From assembly GCF_003149455.1 (NCBI RefSeq), contig NZ_QFFK01000007.1, positions 310,001 through 374,000 of the forward strand: 64,000 nucleotides of DNA. Direction: 5' to 3'. Within the stretch, counting starts at the first letter, position 1. Each line of letters starts with the position of its first letter. Made by a program: the position numbers and the translations under genes. Below, one piece after another: positions 7,631 through 17,380 of the stretch. The notes beneath the pieces were generated by a model. The model did no database searches. It saw only the letters and a list, made by a program, of their open reading frames with translations, and was not told the origin of the DNA. This DNA comes from Chitinophaga deserti. GTDB taxonomy: Bacteria; Bacteroidota; Bacteroidia; Chitinophagales; Chitinophagaceae.

Positions 7631-8407
7631 ATGCAGGAGCAACAAACCAGTCCGCTTACATTGGCGGGCGAACAGATTTCCCTTTCAGGGAAGCGGGTAC
7701 TCATAACGGGAGGCACTACGGGCATCGGGAGAGAAATTGCGAGGATGCTGGCCGCTGAAGGCGCCGGAGTATTGATATTTGGCCGGGAAGAAGGTCCTAT
7801 GCAGGAAGCCCTTAAAGATATCCGGGAAGTAGCAGGAGGGGAAGCCCCTGAAGGCTTTACTGCGGATGTGGCTACAAAGGAAGGCATCGAAAAGATCTTC
7901 GCGGAAGTGGATGCCCGGGGTGGAATAGATATTCTTGTGAACAATGCCGCCCTGGGATACGAGGGTATCATGCAGGGTGATTACGACAAATGGCAATACA
8001 TACTCTCCGTTAATGTGCTGGGGTACCTTGCCTGCACACACGAAGCGGCTAAAAGAATGGAGCAGTCCGGCAAACATGGCCAAATCATTTTCATTGGCTC
8101 CATGAGTGCCGATACCCGCGAAGGCAAAAGCTCCGTGTATGTGGCTACGAAATCAGGCATACAGGGTTTTGCCGAAGCTGTAAGAAAGGAACTGAATCCC
8201 AAAGGCATCCGTGTATCATTGATTGAGCCCGGTGCCGTGGATACAGATATGCAGGAGCAGTCATCTGCAGAAAAGCTGAAGAAGGTGGAAGAAAAGAAGA
8301 TGCTGATGGCGGAAGATATTGCGGCGGCAGTGCTCTTTGTTGTAACACGTCCTGAACGTTGTGATGTGGTGGAAATGAAAGTACGTCCCCAACAGCAATT
8401 GATCTGA
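7631..8407 (+). CDS. Short-chain dehydrogenase/reductase (SDR)
   Basis: A classical NAD(P)-dependent oxidoreductase of 258 residues. Visible motifs: nucleotide-binding T-G-G-T-T-G-I-G near residue 27, N-N-A-A near 105, the catalytic serine in I-G-S-M-S and the Y-V-A-T-K active-site motif, then P-G-A-V-D-T-D. The first 17 residues are an extra polar leader. The substrate cannot be told from sequence. It is the last gene of the acidic/SRPBCC/SDR group and is followed by a strong terminator. Confidence 0.9.
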   Translation: MQEQQTSPLTLAGEQISLSGKRVLITGGTTGIGREIARMLAAEGAGVLIFGREEGPMQEALKDIREVAGGEAPEGFTADVATKEGIEKIFAEVDARGGIDILVNNAALGYEGIMQGDYDKWQYILSVNVLGYLACTHEAAKRMEQSGKHGQIIFIGSMSADTREGKSSVYVATKSGIQGFAEAVRKELNPKGIRVSLIEPGAVDTDMQEQSSAEKLKKVEEKKMLMAEDIAAAVLFVVTRPERCDVVEMKVRPQQQLI

Positions 8408-8464
8408 TGTTGTAGCCTCCACATCATGGGGTGCGTAATCATCATTCATGCAGACCTTCAATAA

Positions 8465-8502
8465 GTAACAGCCGGTATCAAATACCGGCTGTTACTGTTT
8501 TA
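8465..8502 (+). terminator. Rho-independent terminator
   Basis: A perfect 14-bp stem, 8465-8478 with 8482-8495 (left arm GTAACAGCCGGTAT), a 3-base loop, and a following T-rich TGTTTTA. It ends the 6628-8407 transcript. Confidence 0.88.
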
Positions 8503-8622
8503 TGCAGCAGGACATTGCTTTGGTAATCAATCCGGTATTCCGTTTGTAATCATTGGAAGTTGTGGAAATACTTCTACCAGCCAGGCAGGCAAAAGCTGCA
8601 GCTGTTTTAAAAGCAGGTAATT

Positions 8623-10812
8623 ATGAATGGTTTTTCTCCCTGGTATTATTCCGATGGCCGGCAGGTAGCAGGCGCCCTTTGGCGGAAACAGAAAGGTGAT
8701 GTGTTGCTGGAAACTACATTGTCCGACGACTCACTATGGCTGAGGGTTACATTCCGGCAGCAGCCGGTGCTGGCATTGCGTGCCGGGTATTTCCCCGGCA
8801 ATGGCTTCAGGATATTGAAAACGGACGACGGCGGCAGAACTTTTTCCATGCAGGCGGCCACATCTGCTGGCCGCTTCAGGATCATGGTATCATTACCGGA
8901 CCAGTCGTATCCCATGTTGCGTTGCACCACATACCTGACCCCATCCACTGATTTTCGTATTCCCTTCTGGCCGCGGGACCTGATGGTACTGCAGGCTTCC
9001 GGCAAGCAGGAGGCATTGGAAGGGAAAGTGCATGTCAGGCAGGAAGGCGGGCGCTCCGGGTGGTTGTTCGGCGGAATCGAATCTGCTGACCCATGTGCGT
9101 TTCTTTACTTTCAAAACCTTACTGCCCTCAACGATTACGCCATTGCCACCCATACCAAACTAACGGATACGGTAGGTGGCGCCTGGCCGGAGCTGGGCTT
9201 TGGACTGCCGCCTTCGCCGGAAAAGGCATTGCCTGCGGGGAAGGAGATCGTTATCAGTGATGCCTTTCTCATGCTGCACGAATCGCTGCCAGCTAAAGAA
9301 AACGATCTTGCAGCCCTGTTCCTTGAAATGACGGGAAGGCTTTACCTGCAGCTACCCCTTCCGCCAACGAGCTATAAGCCCTGGCCCGATATTCTGAGCC
9401 ATACCCTGCGCGACCTCCAGGTGAACTGCGGATGCTGGTTCCGTGCAGGCGGGCATTCCTATCTCAATGCGTATTTATGTGACTATGATACCCCTCCCGA
9501 ACTCATGGTTCAACTGGCGGTGCTATTGCCTCTCATGGATTATGAACGCTGGAGCAACGAGCCATTGAAAATTGTTCAGACATTGAAGGATGGTATTCCG
9601 TTTTTCTACGATGAAAAGATCAATGCAACCGGCCGCTGGTTGCCCTCAACCATGGACCGGCTGGACCTTTCGGAGGAGCATAAGCACCCCCGGGTTATGG
9701 ATTCCTGGTATCTCCATCACCCGTTGGTAAACCTGGCGAGAATGGTAAAGGCGGGAGAGGATCACCTGAAGGATTTGTTATTCAATTCTGTGGAGTTTGC
9801 CATTAAGGTGGCACATCATTTCAAGTATGAGTGGCCGGTGTTTTATCACCTGGATACGCTGGAAGTAATTAAAGCGGAAACGCAGCCCGGTAAAGGTGGT
9901 GAACATGATGTAGCGGGTATCTATGCCCACCTCATGCTGCTGATGCATGAGATTTCGGGAGAGGATAGGTTTCTCGAAGAAGCGGCCACTGCGGGAAGGG
10001 CGCTGGAGCAGAAAGGTTTTCATTTGTTTTACCAGGCCAATGTAACGGCATTTGCCGCAAAGGCGCTCCTGCGGCTGTATATCATCAAGAAGGAAAAGGT
10101 TTTCCTGCAGGCAGCCATGGCGGCCCTCGCCGGCATTATGCGGAACACCGGCTTGTGGGATTGCAATTATGGCAATGGTGAGGGATTCCCCACCTTTTTT
10201 ATACTGTATCCGCTGAATAATGCACCGTATGCTGCAGTATATGAAGAACTGGAAGTGATGGCCTCCTTTCACGATATCATCAAAATGGCTCCCGAGGCAG
10301 GCCTCCCGTCTCATATCACGCTACTTTTGTCGGAATACATCCGGTATATGGTTCACCGTTGTGCCTACTATTATCCCCCCATGATCGACAAAAGCATGAT
10401 TGCGGAAAAAACCAAAACCGGTGAGATAGAAACCGATACCTGGATACCGCTGGAGGATCTGCAGGATGGCTGGGAAACCTCCGGAACTGTGGGACAGGAA
10501 GTATACGGTGCAGGGCTTCCCTTCGCCATCGTTTCCCGGCATTATAGTGTATTGGAAGATTGGGGTTGCATCGTGTTCCTCGACTATCCCATTTCTGAGA
10601 AAGTGGAGCAACTGGAGAATGGGGTGGCATTCCAGGCAGGCGGGCACCCGGACATGTTCTGCCGGTTGCGCCTGATGCCCATGGAAGGGTTTACTTTGAC
10701 AGACGGACAGGTGCAGGCGGATAAAGAGATGATGCAGGGTATTAAGCTGGAAGACGGGAGCCTGGAATTCAGTATTCCGGGACAGTGCAGGGTAGAGCTA
10801 CATTTTGGCTGA
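8623..10812 (+). CDS. Large cytoplasmic protein of unknown function, possible alpha/alpha-toroid
   Basis: A 729-residue protein without signal peptide. I do not recognise a family. The first ~230 residues look beta-rich and aromatic (S-P-W-Y-Y-S-D-G-R-Q-V-A-G-A-L-W). From about 250 the sequence is mostly paired helices with conserved-looking aromatic and acidic spots (D-S-W-Y-L-H-H-P-L-V-N-L-A-R-M, F-K-Y-E-W-P-V-F-Y-H-L, G-E-H-D-V-A-G-I-Y-A-H-L), resembling the beta-sandwich plus six-hairpin toroid of intracellular glycoside hydrolases. The last ~80 residues are beta again. This is inference from texture, not a family match. The gene stands alone between two strong terminators. Confidence 0.7.
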   Translation: MNGFSPWYYSDGRQVAGALWRKQKGDVLLETTLSDDSLWLRVTFRQQPVLALRAGYFPGNGFRILKTDDGGRTFSMQAATSAGRFRIMVSLPDQSYPMLRCTTYLTPSTDFRIPFWPRDLMVLQASGKQEALEGKVHVRQEGGRSGWLFGGIESADPCAFLYFQNLTALNDYAIATHTKLTDTVGGAWPELGFGLPPSPEKALPAGKEIVISDAFLMLHESLPAKENDLAALFLEMTGRLYLQLPLPPTSYKPWPDILSHTLRDLQVNCGCWFRAGGHSYLNAYLCDYDTPPELMVQLAVLLPLMDYERWSNEPLKIVQTLKDGIPFFYDEKINATGRWLPSTMDRLDLSEEHKHPRVMDSWYLHHPLVNLARMVKAGEDHLKDLLFNSVEFAIKVAHHFKYEWPVFYHLDTLEVIKAETQPGKGGEHDVAGIYAHLMLLMHEISGEDRFLEEAATAGRALEQKGFHLFYQANVTAFAAKALLRLYIIKKEKVFLQAAMAALAGIMRNTGLWDCNYGNGEGFPTFFILYPLNNAPYAAVYEELEVMASFHDIIKMAPEAGLPSHITLLLSEYIRYMVHRCAYYYPPMIDKSMIAEKTKTGEIETDTWIPLEDLQDGWETSGTVGQEVYGAGLPFAIVSRHYSVLEDWGCIVFLDYPISEKVEQLENGVAFQAGGHPDMFCRLRLMPMEGFTLTDGQVQADKEMMQGIKLEDGSLEFSIPGQCRVELHFG

Positions 10813-10837
10813 TCTGTTTTAAACCATATCCTATATC

Positions 10838-10876
10838 AAAAGAATGGCGGCTCCATTTTGAAGCCGCCATTCTTTT
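10838..10876. terminator. Bidirectional rho-independent terminator
   Basis: A 15-bp stem, 10838-10852 with 10862-10876 (left arm AAAAGAATGGCGGCT), 9-base loop; the arms end in A and T runs so it can work both ways. It lies between the convergent genes ending at 10812 and 10898. Confidence 0.88.
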
Positions 10877-10897
10877 GTAACATATTGCTCAGATGCA

Positions 10898-13120
10898 TCA
10901 GAAAGCCGCCTGTACTTTCAGTACCAGGTTTCTTCCCGGATTGCTGATGCCGGATGCGAACACGCGGTAATGCACGTCTAGGAGGTTTTCCAGTCCGGCC
11001 TGTACTTTAAGCCAGGGCATAACCGGGTAGCGTGCCGAAAGGTTGATGGTAGCCCAGGAAGGCATACCTTTTTCCGTAGCGTATACGAGATTGTCTTCGC
11101 CATTTGGGTTGTAGTTCTTAGCCCGCTTCCAGCCATTGAAAAGCACATAGCCTTCCGTTTCCAGCTGCCGCCAGCCGTATTGTATGCCCGCCTTCCCAAA
11201 TACGGGAGGGATGTGATCCATGGGCATACGCACTCCTTTGCCATCGGTATAGCGGCCGTGGGTGTAAGTGACATGGCCATAGGCACGCAGCTTTTCCAGC
11301 ACCTGCCATTGCAGCGAAGCCTGGAAGCCGGCAATAGTGGCTTTTGCTTTATTCTGCGAAGCAACAACGGGTGTAAGCACACCGTTGTACAACATCTCAT
11401 CTTTGCCATTGAACCGGAACCTGTCCAGCACTATAGCGTTGCGCATGATGCTGTAGAACCCGTTTAACTCCACAAACAACTGCTTCCCGAATTGCCTGGA
11501 GGCGCTCAGGTCGAAGTTGATGGTTTGTTCGGGCTTCAGGCCGGGGTTAGGTACTACCAGTTGTGTGCCGCCTGCAGATTCAAATACTTTGGCGATGTCG
11601 TCGATATTAGGTGCCCTGTAGCCTGTGGATGCTCCTGCAGATAGCTTGGTTTGCACATCCGGGAGGTAAATTAGGCCGAGGTTGGCGCTGTACGTAACAT
11701 GGTTTTGACTGGCCTCCGTAAATGGCAGGTGAAGCAGGGAGGTATCCGCGAAGGTGCTGTGCAGCGTGGTGTAGTTCACCCGGATGCCATCGTTCAGGAT
11801 GAGTTTACCAGGAACAATCTTGTACAGGTGCTGCGCATAAGCCCCGAAGTAGTGCATGTAATTGCGGCCGTCTGGATAACGGGTGTCCAGCCCGAAGGTT
11901 TTACCGCCATGCTGAATGTTTTGCCGGAATGCGGAAGACTTCAGGAAATTGAGCTGCCCGTCGCCCCCGGCATTCAGTTCATGCCGGCCTTTGCTTTTGC
12001 GCAGATCGAGATGGAAGGCAGCAACATGAATGTTCTCTACACGATGTTCGCGCTGGGTATTGCGATACGCCCGCTGCATCCTGCTTTCTTCCACCGCCTG
12101 GTAACTGGCGCCTGCCAGCAGCTGGTCGAAGAAGCCGCTGAGCCGGGTGGTTTTGTATTGCCAGGATGCCATGAGCCTGTCTTGCGGCCCGTAGTACCAT
12201 TCTGCCCAGCGGAGTTTACCATTGCGGACATCGGTGAGGCGGTCGTACCGGGGGATATCGCTGCTGGTGGAGTATTGAAGATTCAGGAGGTGCTCGCCGC
12301 CTTCGCGGGGCTGCCAGCGGAACTTCTGCAGCAGGTCGTATTGCCGGTAGGCACTGTGCCGCTGGATGCGATCGTCGGGATTGGTGAGGATAGAATCCAC
12401 GCCATTCACCTGGCTGATAAATTGCTTCCTTTTACCCCATTCGCCATCGTCACTATTGCGGTGTGCGCCCATGCGGAGGTCGCCGATATCGCTGTAGGAA
12501 AAGGAGGTGAGGGAAGCGAACTTCCTGCCGCCAACATTCACGTCGGCATGCCCGGTGTATTCCCTGAAAGCGCTGCTGTAGCGGGCGGAGAGATGAGTGG
12601 AGGTTTTGCTGAACTGAGGCGATTTTGTCCTGAAGTGAATAACGCCGCCCAGTGCATCCGATCCGTAAATGGTGGATGCGGGGCCATAAATGATTTCTAC
12701 CATTTCGGTAATATCATCGTCTATCGTGATCACGTTCTGCAGGTGGCCTGTGCGGTAAATGGCGTTGTTCATCCGAACGCCATCCACCACCAGCAAAATC
12801 CTGCTGGCTTCAAATCCCCGCAGCACAGGGCTTCCGCCGCCCAGCTGGCTCCTTTGTACGAATACTTTCCCGCTTTGCTCCAGCAGGCTTCCGGTGTTGT
12901 TGGACAATGAAGCCCTGATTTCCGGTGCATGTATCACTTCCACCTTTTGAGCAACATAGCGGCTTTTCTCTTCAAACTTATTGGCAGTTACTATTACTTC
13001 CGTTAACGGGTGTACAGAATCCCTTACGGCAGGGCGCTCCTGTGCAGCGGCAAGTCCTGCCTGAGCAAGGCATGCCAGCAGCAGCAGGGGTGCTTTTTTA
13101 TTGGTTAAAGATAAATGCAT
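10898..13120 (-). CDS. TonB-dependent outer-membrane receptor (heme/siderophore or cobalamin type)
   Basis: A 740-residue receptor that takes up a scarce ligand across the outer membrane using TonB energy. After a signal peptide (cleaved near A-L-A-A-A-Q) comes a TonB-box-like L-T-E-V-I-V-T-A, a plug domain (V-L-R-G-F-E-A-S-R-I-L-L-V-V-D-G-V-R-M-N and A-S-T-I-Y-G-S-D-A-L-G-G-V-I), and a beta barrel with the N-P-G-L-K-P-E-Q motif and a C-terminal aromatic residue (K-V-Q-A-A-F). It lacks the carboxypeptidase-like extension and SusD partner of glycan receptors, and the plug resembles the hemoglobin/transferrin receptor group. Ligand uncertain. Single gene. Confidence 0.9.
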   Translation of the reverse strand: MHLSLTNKKAPLLLLACLAQAGLAAAQERPAVRDSVHPLTEVIVTANKFEEKSRYVAQKVEVIHAPEIRASLSNNTGSLLEQSGKVFVQRSQLGGGSPVLRGFEASRILLVVDGVRMNNAIYRTGHLQNVITIDDDITEMVEIIYGPASTIYGSDALGGVIHFRTKSPQFSKTSTHLSARYSSAFREYTGHADVNVGGRKFASLTSFSYSDIGDLRMGAHRNSDDGEWGKRKQFISQVNGVDSILTNPDDRIQRHSAYRQYDLLQKFRWQPREGGEHLLNLQYSTSSDIPRYDRLTDVRNGKLRWAEWYYGPQDRLMASWQYKTTRLSGFFDQLLAGASYQAVEESRMQRAYRNTQREHRVENIHVAAFHLDLRKSKGRHELNAGGDGQLNFLKSSAFRQNIQHGGKTFGLDTRYPDGRNYMHYFGAYAQHLYKIVPGKLILNDGIRVNYTTLHSTFADTSLLHLPFTEASQNHVTYSANLGLIYLPDVQTKLSAGASTGYRAPNIDDIAKVFESAGGTQLVVPNPGLKPEQTINFDLSASRQFGKQLFVELNGFYSIMRNAIVLDRFRFNGKDEMLYNGVLTPVVASQNKAKATIAGFQASLQWQVLEKLRAYGHVTYTHGRYTDGKGVRMPMDHIPPVFGKAGIQYGWRQLETEGYVLFNGWKRAKNYNPNGEDNLVYATEKGMPSWATINLSARYPVMPWLKVQAGLENLLDVHYRVFASGISNPGRNLVLKVQAAF

Positions 13121-13171
13121 AGTATATCTGCTTTTTTGCCCGCATACATGTTTCGAGGCGGGAGGGGATAA

Positions 13172-13199
13172 ACGGGCACACCGTTGCCGGTGCGCCCGT
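13172..13199 (-). terminator. Probable terminator for the T9SS multidomain gene
   Basis: A 12-bp stem with one mismatch (13172-13183 with 13188-13199) and a 4-base loop; on the minus strand it is followed by TTTA. It lies 8 bases beyond the stop codon of the gene at 13207. Confidence 0.6.
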
Positions 13200-13206
13200 A
13201 AAATGG

Positions 13207-16200
13207 TTAACGCTGAATCACGAAGCGGGAAGTTTCCCTGCCGCCGGGTGTTTCTATGGTAAGGATATACATGCCGTTGGACAGATGACTGGTGTTAAGC
13301 TGGTAAGCAGTTTGTTGTAAGATACCGAACTGCTGCAGCTTACCGTCCATGTTATGCACCCAGAAGCGCACCGGAAGCTTAATGCCTGCAGGTAATTGTA
13401 TGTTTACGAACTGCTGTGCAGGATTGGGGAATACGCGGACGTTGCTCACTTTCGCAACGGTGGTTTCCTCCGGTTCAGCTGCCACTGCAGGTGCAGGTGC
13501 ATAAACATTGATTTCTGCCGCACTGGCCCATGCGCCGCTGCTGATGGAAGAAAGCGTTTTCAGCCGTACGAAGCGGGCGTTGCGTGCAGTGAACGTAACT
13601 ACACGTTCCGTTTTACCACTGGTGCTCCAGGTACCTGTGGCTGCTGCAGTACCCCAGTTTACGCCGTCGGAGCTGGTGTATATTTCATAACCGGCAATAG
13701 TGCCATTGGTGCCTGCATCCTGACGGGGCAGGTATCCAAATCGCCCGATAGTAGCACATGCGCCGAGGTCGATGTGCAGTTCATGCGGGTGCGTGGGAGA
13801 GGAGCTGTACCATGCGGTATGCCAGTAAGTAGCCGTATTCCCGTCAATGGCATCAATGGCACGGCCATTGCCGGCTCCTTCGCCAACTGCTTCTTCGGAA
13901 GAGAAGTATTTAACCGTCCAGTTGCTTTTTGCCGGAATGGTACCTCCGCCGCATGCGGGTGCAGATATAATATCGAAGCGCCATTTCTGAGCTGCGGTAT
14001 TATTGTCTGTATAAATCTGCACGTTTGTATTATCTGCATCTGTGCCATTAGCCACCTCCATTACTTTGGTAAGATCGTTAGCTGCCTGCAGTTTAAAGAA
14101 CCCGCCACCTGCGCTTACGATCTTCCAGCGTTGGGCGTTTCCGCTATTATCCGTCCACATATGCACATTGGTACCATTTGCCGTGCCGCCGCCGTTCACG
14201 TCGAGCGCTTTACCGGTGGTGTGCTGGGGCAGCAGTTTGTAGTAACCGCCGCTGAGGTTGATGAGCTTCCAGCGCTGGTAGTTGGCACTGTTATCCAGCA
14301 GGATGTTGACGTTGGTACCGTCTGCAGTACCGCCGCCTGTTACCTGCAGGTTCCTCGTAAGGGCGTTGCCGGGCTTCAGTTCGTAAATGGCACTGTCGAT
14401 GAGGCCGTTGCCTCCGGTGATGGTAATGAAGTTCGTTTTCGTAAGACTGTTATTTCCCTGATCGTCCGTCACCGTCAGCGATACGTTATATGTTCCAGCT
14501 GCACTGTATACCACTTTTGGATTACGCGCGGTGGATGTTGCCGGTGTACCTCCGGGGAACGTCCAGCTATAGGCTGCGCTCGTAACCTGCTGGGCGGAGT
14601 TGTTGTAGAAACGTGCTGTGTCTCCCACGGTTTTAGTGGCTGCGTCCACTGCTATGAGCGCCTGGGGTGCGGAGGTTTCGTACAGGTCGCTTACCCACAC
14701 ACTGCGGTTGGTGCCATTGATGAGTTTGGCATCTTTATAATCGATCGCTAAGCGGGTGCAGAAGGTAAGTGCGGGAAGACCGGTGTTGTACAATACCCAG
14801 TCGGCCATGGCATTGTTACGGTAGTAAACAGACCGTTTGGTGCCGATATACACTCCGCCGTTGGTGCCACGCTGGTGCAGGATCTCCGTTACCTGCTCTC
14901 CGTTCAGGAGGGTAGTGCTGAGGTTGGTCCAGGTGGTACCGCCGTCGGTGGATTTAAATACTTTCTGTCCGTCTACGGTTGAATTCACACGCGCCACCCA
15001 GATGTGATCGGGGTTGGCAGCGCTGATGGTGATATCAAAAGCAACGGAGCTGCTGGAGAGGCCTGTGGGTGTAACGTCCGTCCAGCTGGTGCCGCCGTTG
15101 GTACTGCGCATCACTTTCTTCACTGTTCCCAGCGTAGCGGCATACATGGTGGAGGGGTTCTGATAGCCTACTGCTATGCAGCCGACCTTTTCCCCGAAGT
15201 CGTATACGGAAGTGTATGTAGCACCTGCATCGGTTGATTTCCATAAAGCATTGCCTTCGCCCAGCCAGATAGTATTGTAATACTGTGCGTCCCAGATAAT
15301 ATCGCTGCTCTGGCCGATGGTGTAAGAGCGGTTAGGGAGCTTGCCATTGGGCAATGTAAGTGGTGCAGTGCTGCGGCTGCCGGTAAGTTGTTTGCGGCCG
15401 TAATCAAATACCACGATGCGGTCGTTGGCATAGGAAACCGCGCCGAGGTAGTTATCGCCACCACCGGTGCTGATCCAGCCATCGGTATAGGTATTGTTAT
15501 CCTTCAGCAGTGTGCCATTGTGATAGGTGCCGCCCACCATCACATTGTTGCCTTCCCAGTTGCCGACGCCGAAGCCCCAGAAATCTGTTCCCTTAATGCC
15601 TTTCATGCGTATCTGGAAATTGGCGCCGCCGTCGTTGCTATAGAAAATACCGCCATCGCAGGCGATCCAGAGATCACTGCCGTAAAAGCGGATATCGTGA
15701 ATGTCTGCATGCACATAGTTCACTTTGTTGGAATGGCTCCATTTGGCGGGGCAGGTCCAGTTCACGCCACCATCGGTACTCACCCAGCGGTTTACTGCGC
15801 CCAGCTGGAGGTTGTTGGCGTTGGCAGGATCTACGTCGAGGGCAAGGTCGTAGTAATACTGACCGCCGTCGTCAGAACCATCGTCTGCCCATGCCATAAG
15901 GTTTTTATTCGTGGTGGCGTTTGGTGGCCCACCGGGACCGCTACCGCAGCAGGAGAAAGACCATGTTTCTCCTGAATCGGTGCTTTTATATATCCCGTAA
16001 AGACCGCTGCCGCCATTGGCAGCACCTGTCGCGAGGGCATATACAATGTTGGCATTGGCTGCCGTCACGGAGATTTCGGTACGTTTCTGTTCTTCACCGG
16101 AAGCAGTGGGGTTGGGCCATCCGGTGGTTTTGATGGTCCAGGTAGCTCCACCGTCGGTACTTTTATAGAATTCAGTTTTAACACCTGTCTGCCGGATGGC

Positions 16201-17100
16201 ATAAGCCGTAGTGTTGCTTCCCGGTTTGAATTCCACTTCCTGGAAAATACCGGTCATAAGCTGTGTGAAAGTAGCTCCGGCGTCCAGAGAACGGTAAAGG
16301 CCCTGATTGGAAGCTACGAACAGGGTATTGTTGAACCCCGGGCGTGATACGATGTCGTTGATCGAATGGTTCACGCTGTTGAAGGTGGCATCACCAGCCT
16401 GAGAGAAGCTGGTTCCTCCATTCGTGCTTTTATAAAGCCTGCTGGCGCCGCCGAAGTAAACGATGTCGGCATTCAGCTGATCGATCTCAATGCTCACGAT
16501 GCTGCTCACGAGCATGTTGTCTGTAAGGGCTGTCCAGTTGAGGCCCTTGTCAGTGGATTTGAACAATCCCGCATTTGCAGTGCCTGCATACAGCACGTTG
16601 GTGTTGCTGAGGGATTGCTCTACTGTGTAGACGTGTGCTGCGCCGGAGGCATAGCTGGTGCCGGAGGCGCCATTGTCGAAATTGACAGGCCCTACGCAGG
16701 TCCAGTTAGCCACACCGCTGAGGGAGCGCAACTGAGCTGTTTCGTTGGAGCGCTGGAGGTAAGCGCGGCCGAGCTGGCGGTCTTTCTCATTAGGCCCTTT
16801 ATCGGGCGGTGCGCTGTAAGGGTTGCGGCTCACTTCGCGGAGCCATCTTTTGTAGTACTGTGTGTACTCGTTTTTCACAAAGGGATGCGTTTCGTAATAA
16901 CGCTCAAATGCTTCCGTGACCTTCTCGGGATCAGGGTTGGCGCTGTACATCAGCTTCACCCAGTCCGGCAGGTTCGGATTGGAGGCATTGACTTTCATTT
17001 CCATGGATTGTGCGGAGGCTGATTGCCATACTGCGGAAAACAATAGGGCGGCCAGGATGAGGGCCTTTAATGAAAAGGACAGAGGGTAGCGCGTTCGCAT
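13207..17100 (-). CDS. T9SS-secreted multidomain protein: BNR-repeat propeller, PKD, ricin-type lectin, discoidin-like domain
   Basis: A 1,297-residue exported protein. Start at ATG 17100 gives a good signal peptide; the upstream ATG at 17127 adds an acidic leader. Residues about 120-805 carry many BNR/sortilin-type blades with the signatures L-F-K-S-T-D-K-G-L-N-W, F-Y-K-S-T-D-G-G-A-T-W and V-F-K-S-T-D-G-G-T-T-W. A PKD domain follows (A-Y-S-W-T-F-P-G-G-T-P), then a ricin-like lectin with Q-R-W-K repeats at about 910-1045, an F5/8 type C (discoidin) domain at about 1055-1195, and a T9SS type A sorting domain at the end (V-F-P-N-P-A, then G-M-Y-I-L-T-I-E). The two carbohydrate-binding folds suggest glycan binding at the cell surface; the propeller may be enzymatic or structural. 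Confidence 0.88.
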   Translation of the reverse strand: MRTRYPLSFSLKALILAALLFSAVWQSASAQSMEMKVNASNPNLPDWVKLMYSANPDPEKVTEAFERYYETHPFVKNEYTQYYKRWLREVSRNPYSAPPDKGPNEKDRQLGRAYLQRSNETAQLRSLSGVANWTCVGPVNFDNGASGTSYASGAAHVYTVEQSLSNTNVLYAGTANAGLFKSTDKGLNWTALTDNMLVSSIVSIEIDQLNADIVYFGGASRLYKSTNGGTSFSQAGDATFNSVNHSINDIVSRPGFNNTLFVASNQGLYRSLDAGATFTQLMTGIFQEVEFKPGSNTTAYAIRQTGVKTEFYKSTDGGATWTIKTTGWPNPTASGEEQKRTEISVTAANANIVYALATGAANGGSGLYGIYKSTDSGETWSFSCCGSGPGGPPNATTNKNLMAWADDGSDDGGQYYYDLALDVDPANANNLQLGAVNRWVSTDGGVNWTCPAKWSHSNKVNYVHADIHDIRFYGSDLWIACDGGIFYSNDGGANFQIRMKGIKGTDFWGFGVGNWEGNNVMVGGTYHNGTLLKDNNTYTDGWISTGGGDNYLGAVSYANDRIVVFDYGRKQLTGSRSTAPLTLPNGKLPNRSYTIGQSSDIIWDAQYYNTIWLGEGNALWKSTDAGATYTSVYDFGEKVGCIAVGYQNPSTMYAATLGTVKKVMRSTNGGTSWTDVTPTGLSSSSVAFDITISAANPDHIWVARVNSTVDGQKVFKSTDGGTTWTNLSTTLLNGEQVTEILHQRGTNGGVYIGTKRSVYYRNNAMADWVLYNTGLPALTFCTRLAIDYKDAKLINGTNRSVWVSDLYETSAPQALIAVDAATKTVGDTARFYNNSAQQVTSAAYSWTFPGGTPATSTARNPKVVYSAAGTYNVSLTVTDDQGNNSLTKTNFITITGGNGLIDSAIYELKPGNALTRNLQVTGGGTADGTNVNILLDNSANYQRWKLINLSGGYYKLLPQHTTGKALDVNGGGTANGTNVHMWTDNSGNAQRWKIVSAGGGFFKLQAANDLTKVMEVANGTDADNTNVQIYTDNNTAAQKWRFDIISAPACGGGTIPAKSNWTVKYFSSEEAVGEGAGNGRAIDAIDGNTATYWHTAWYSSSPTHPHELHIDLGACATIGRFGYLPRQDAGTNGTIAGYEIYTSSDGVNWGTAAATGTWSTSGKTERVVTFTARNARFVRLKTLSSISSGAWASAAEINVYAPAPAVAAEPEETTVAKVSNVRVFPNPAQQFVNIQLPAGIKLPVRFWVHNMDGKLQQFGILQQTAYQLNTSHLSNGMYILTIETPGGRETSRFVIQR

Positions 17101-17380
17101 AGAACGGCCTTGGGCTTCGTAGACCATGAGGGTTTGTTTTATTTGGTTGATGAATGCTTATCGTTCTACAAACACTTCCAGGGAATTCATGTACATGATG
17201 AAATGCGCTCGCTAAGAATACTGCTCTGTGGGTTACGCGGAAGGGCCCGCTTATCAGCATATAGATCGGTTGACATGATGCCTCCATAGTAAAATACATA
17301 CGGCCGCTGCAGCAGGACGTAGGATCGAATTACGTTTTACAGTTATATTACAAAGCGGGGAGCAGGTGCAAACTTATTTG

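Noticed and set aside
11699-12910. A 403-codon plus-strand frame opposite the TonB receptor
   Set aside because: Shadow of the receptor gene, with low-complexity composition and no motif.
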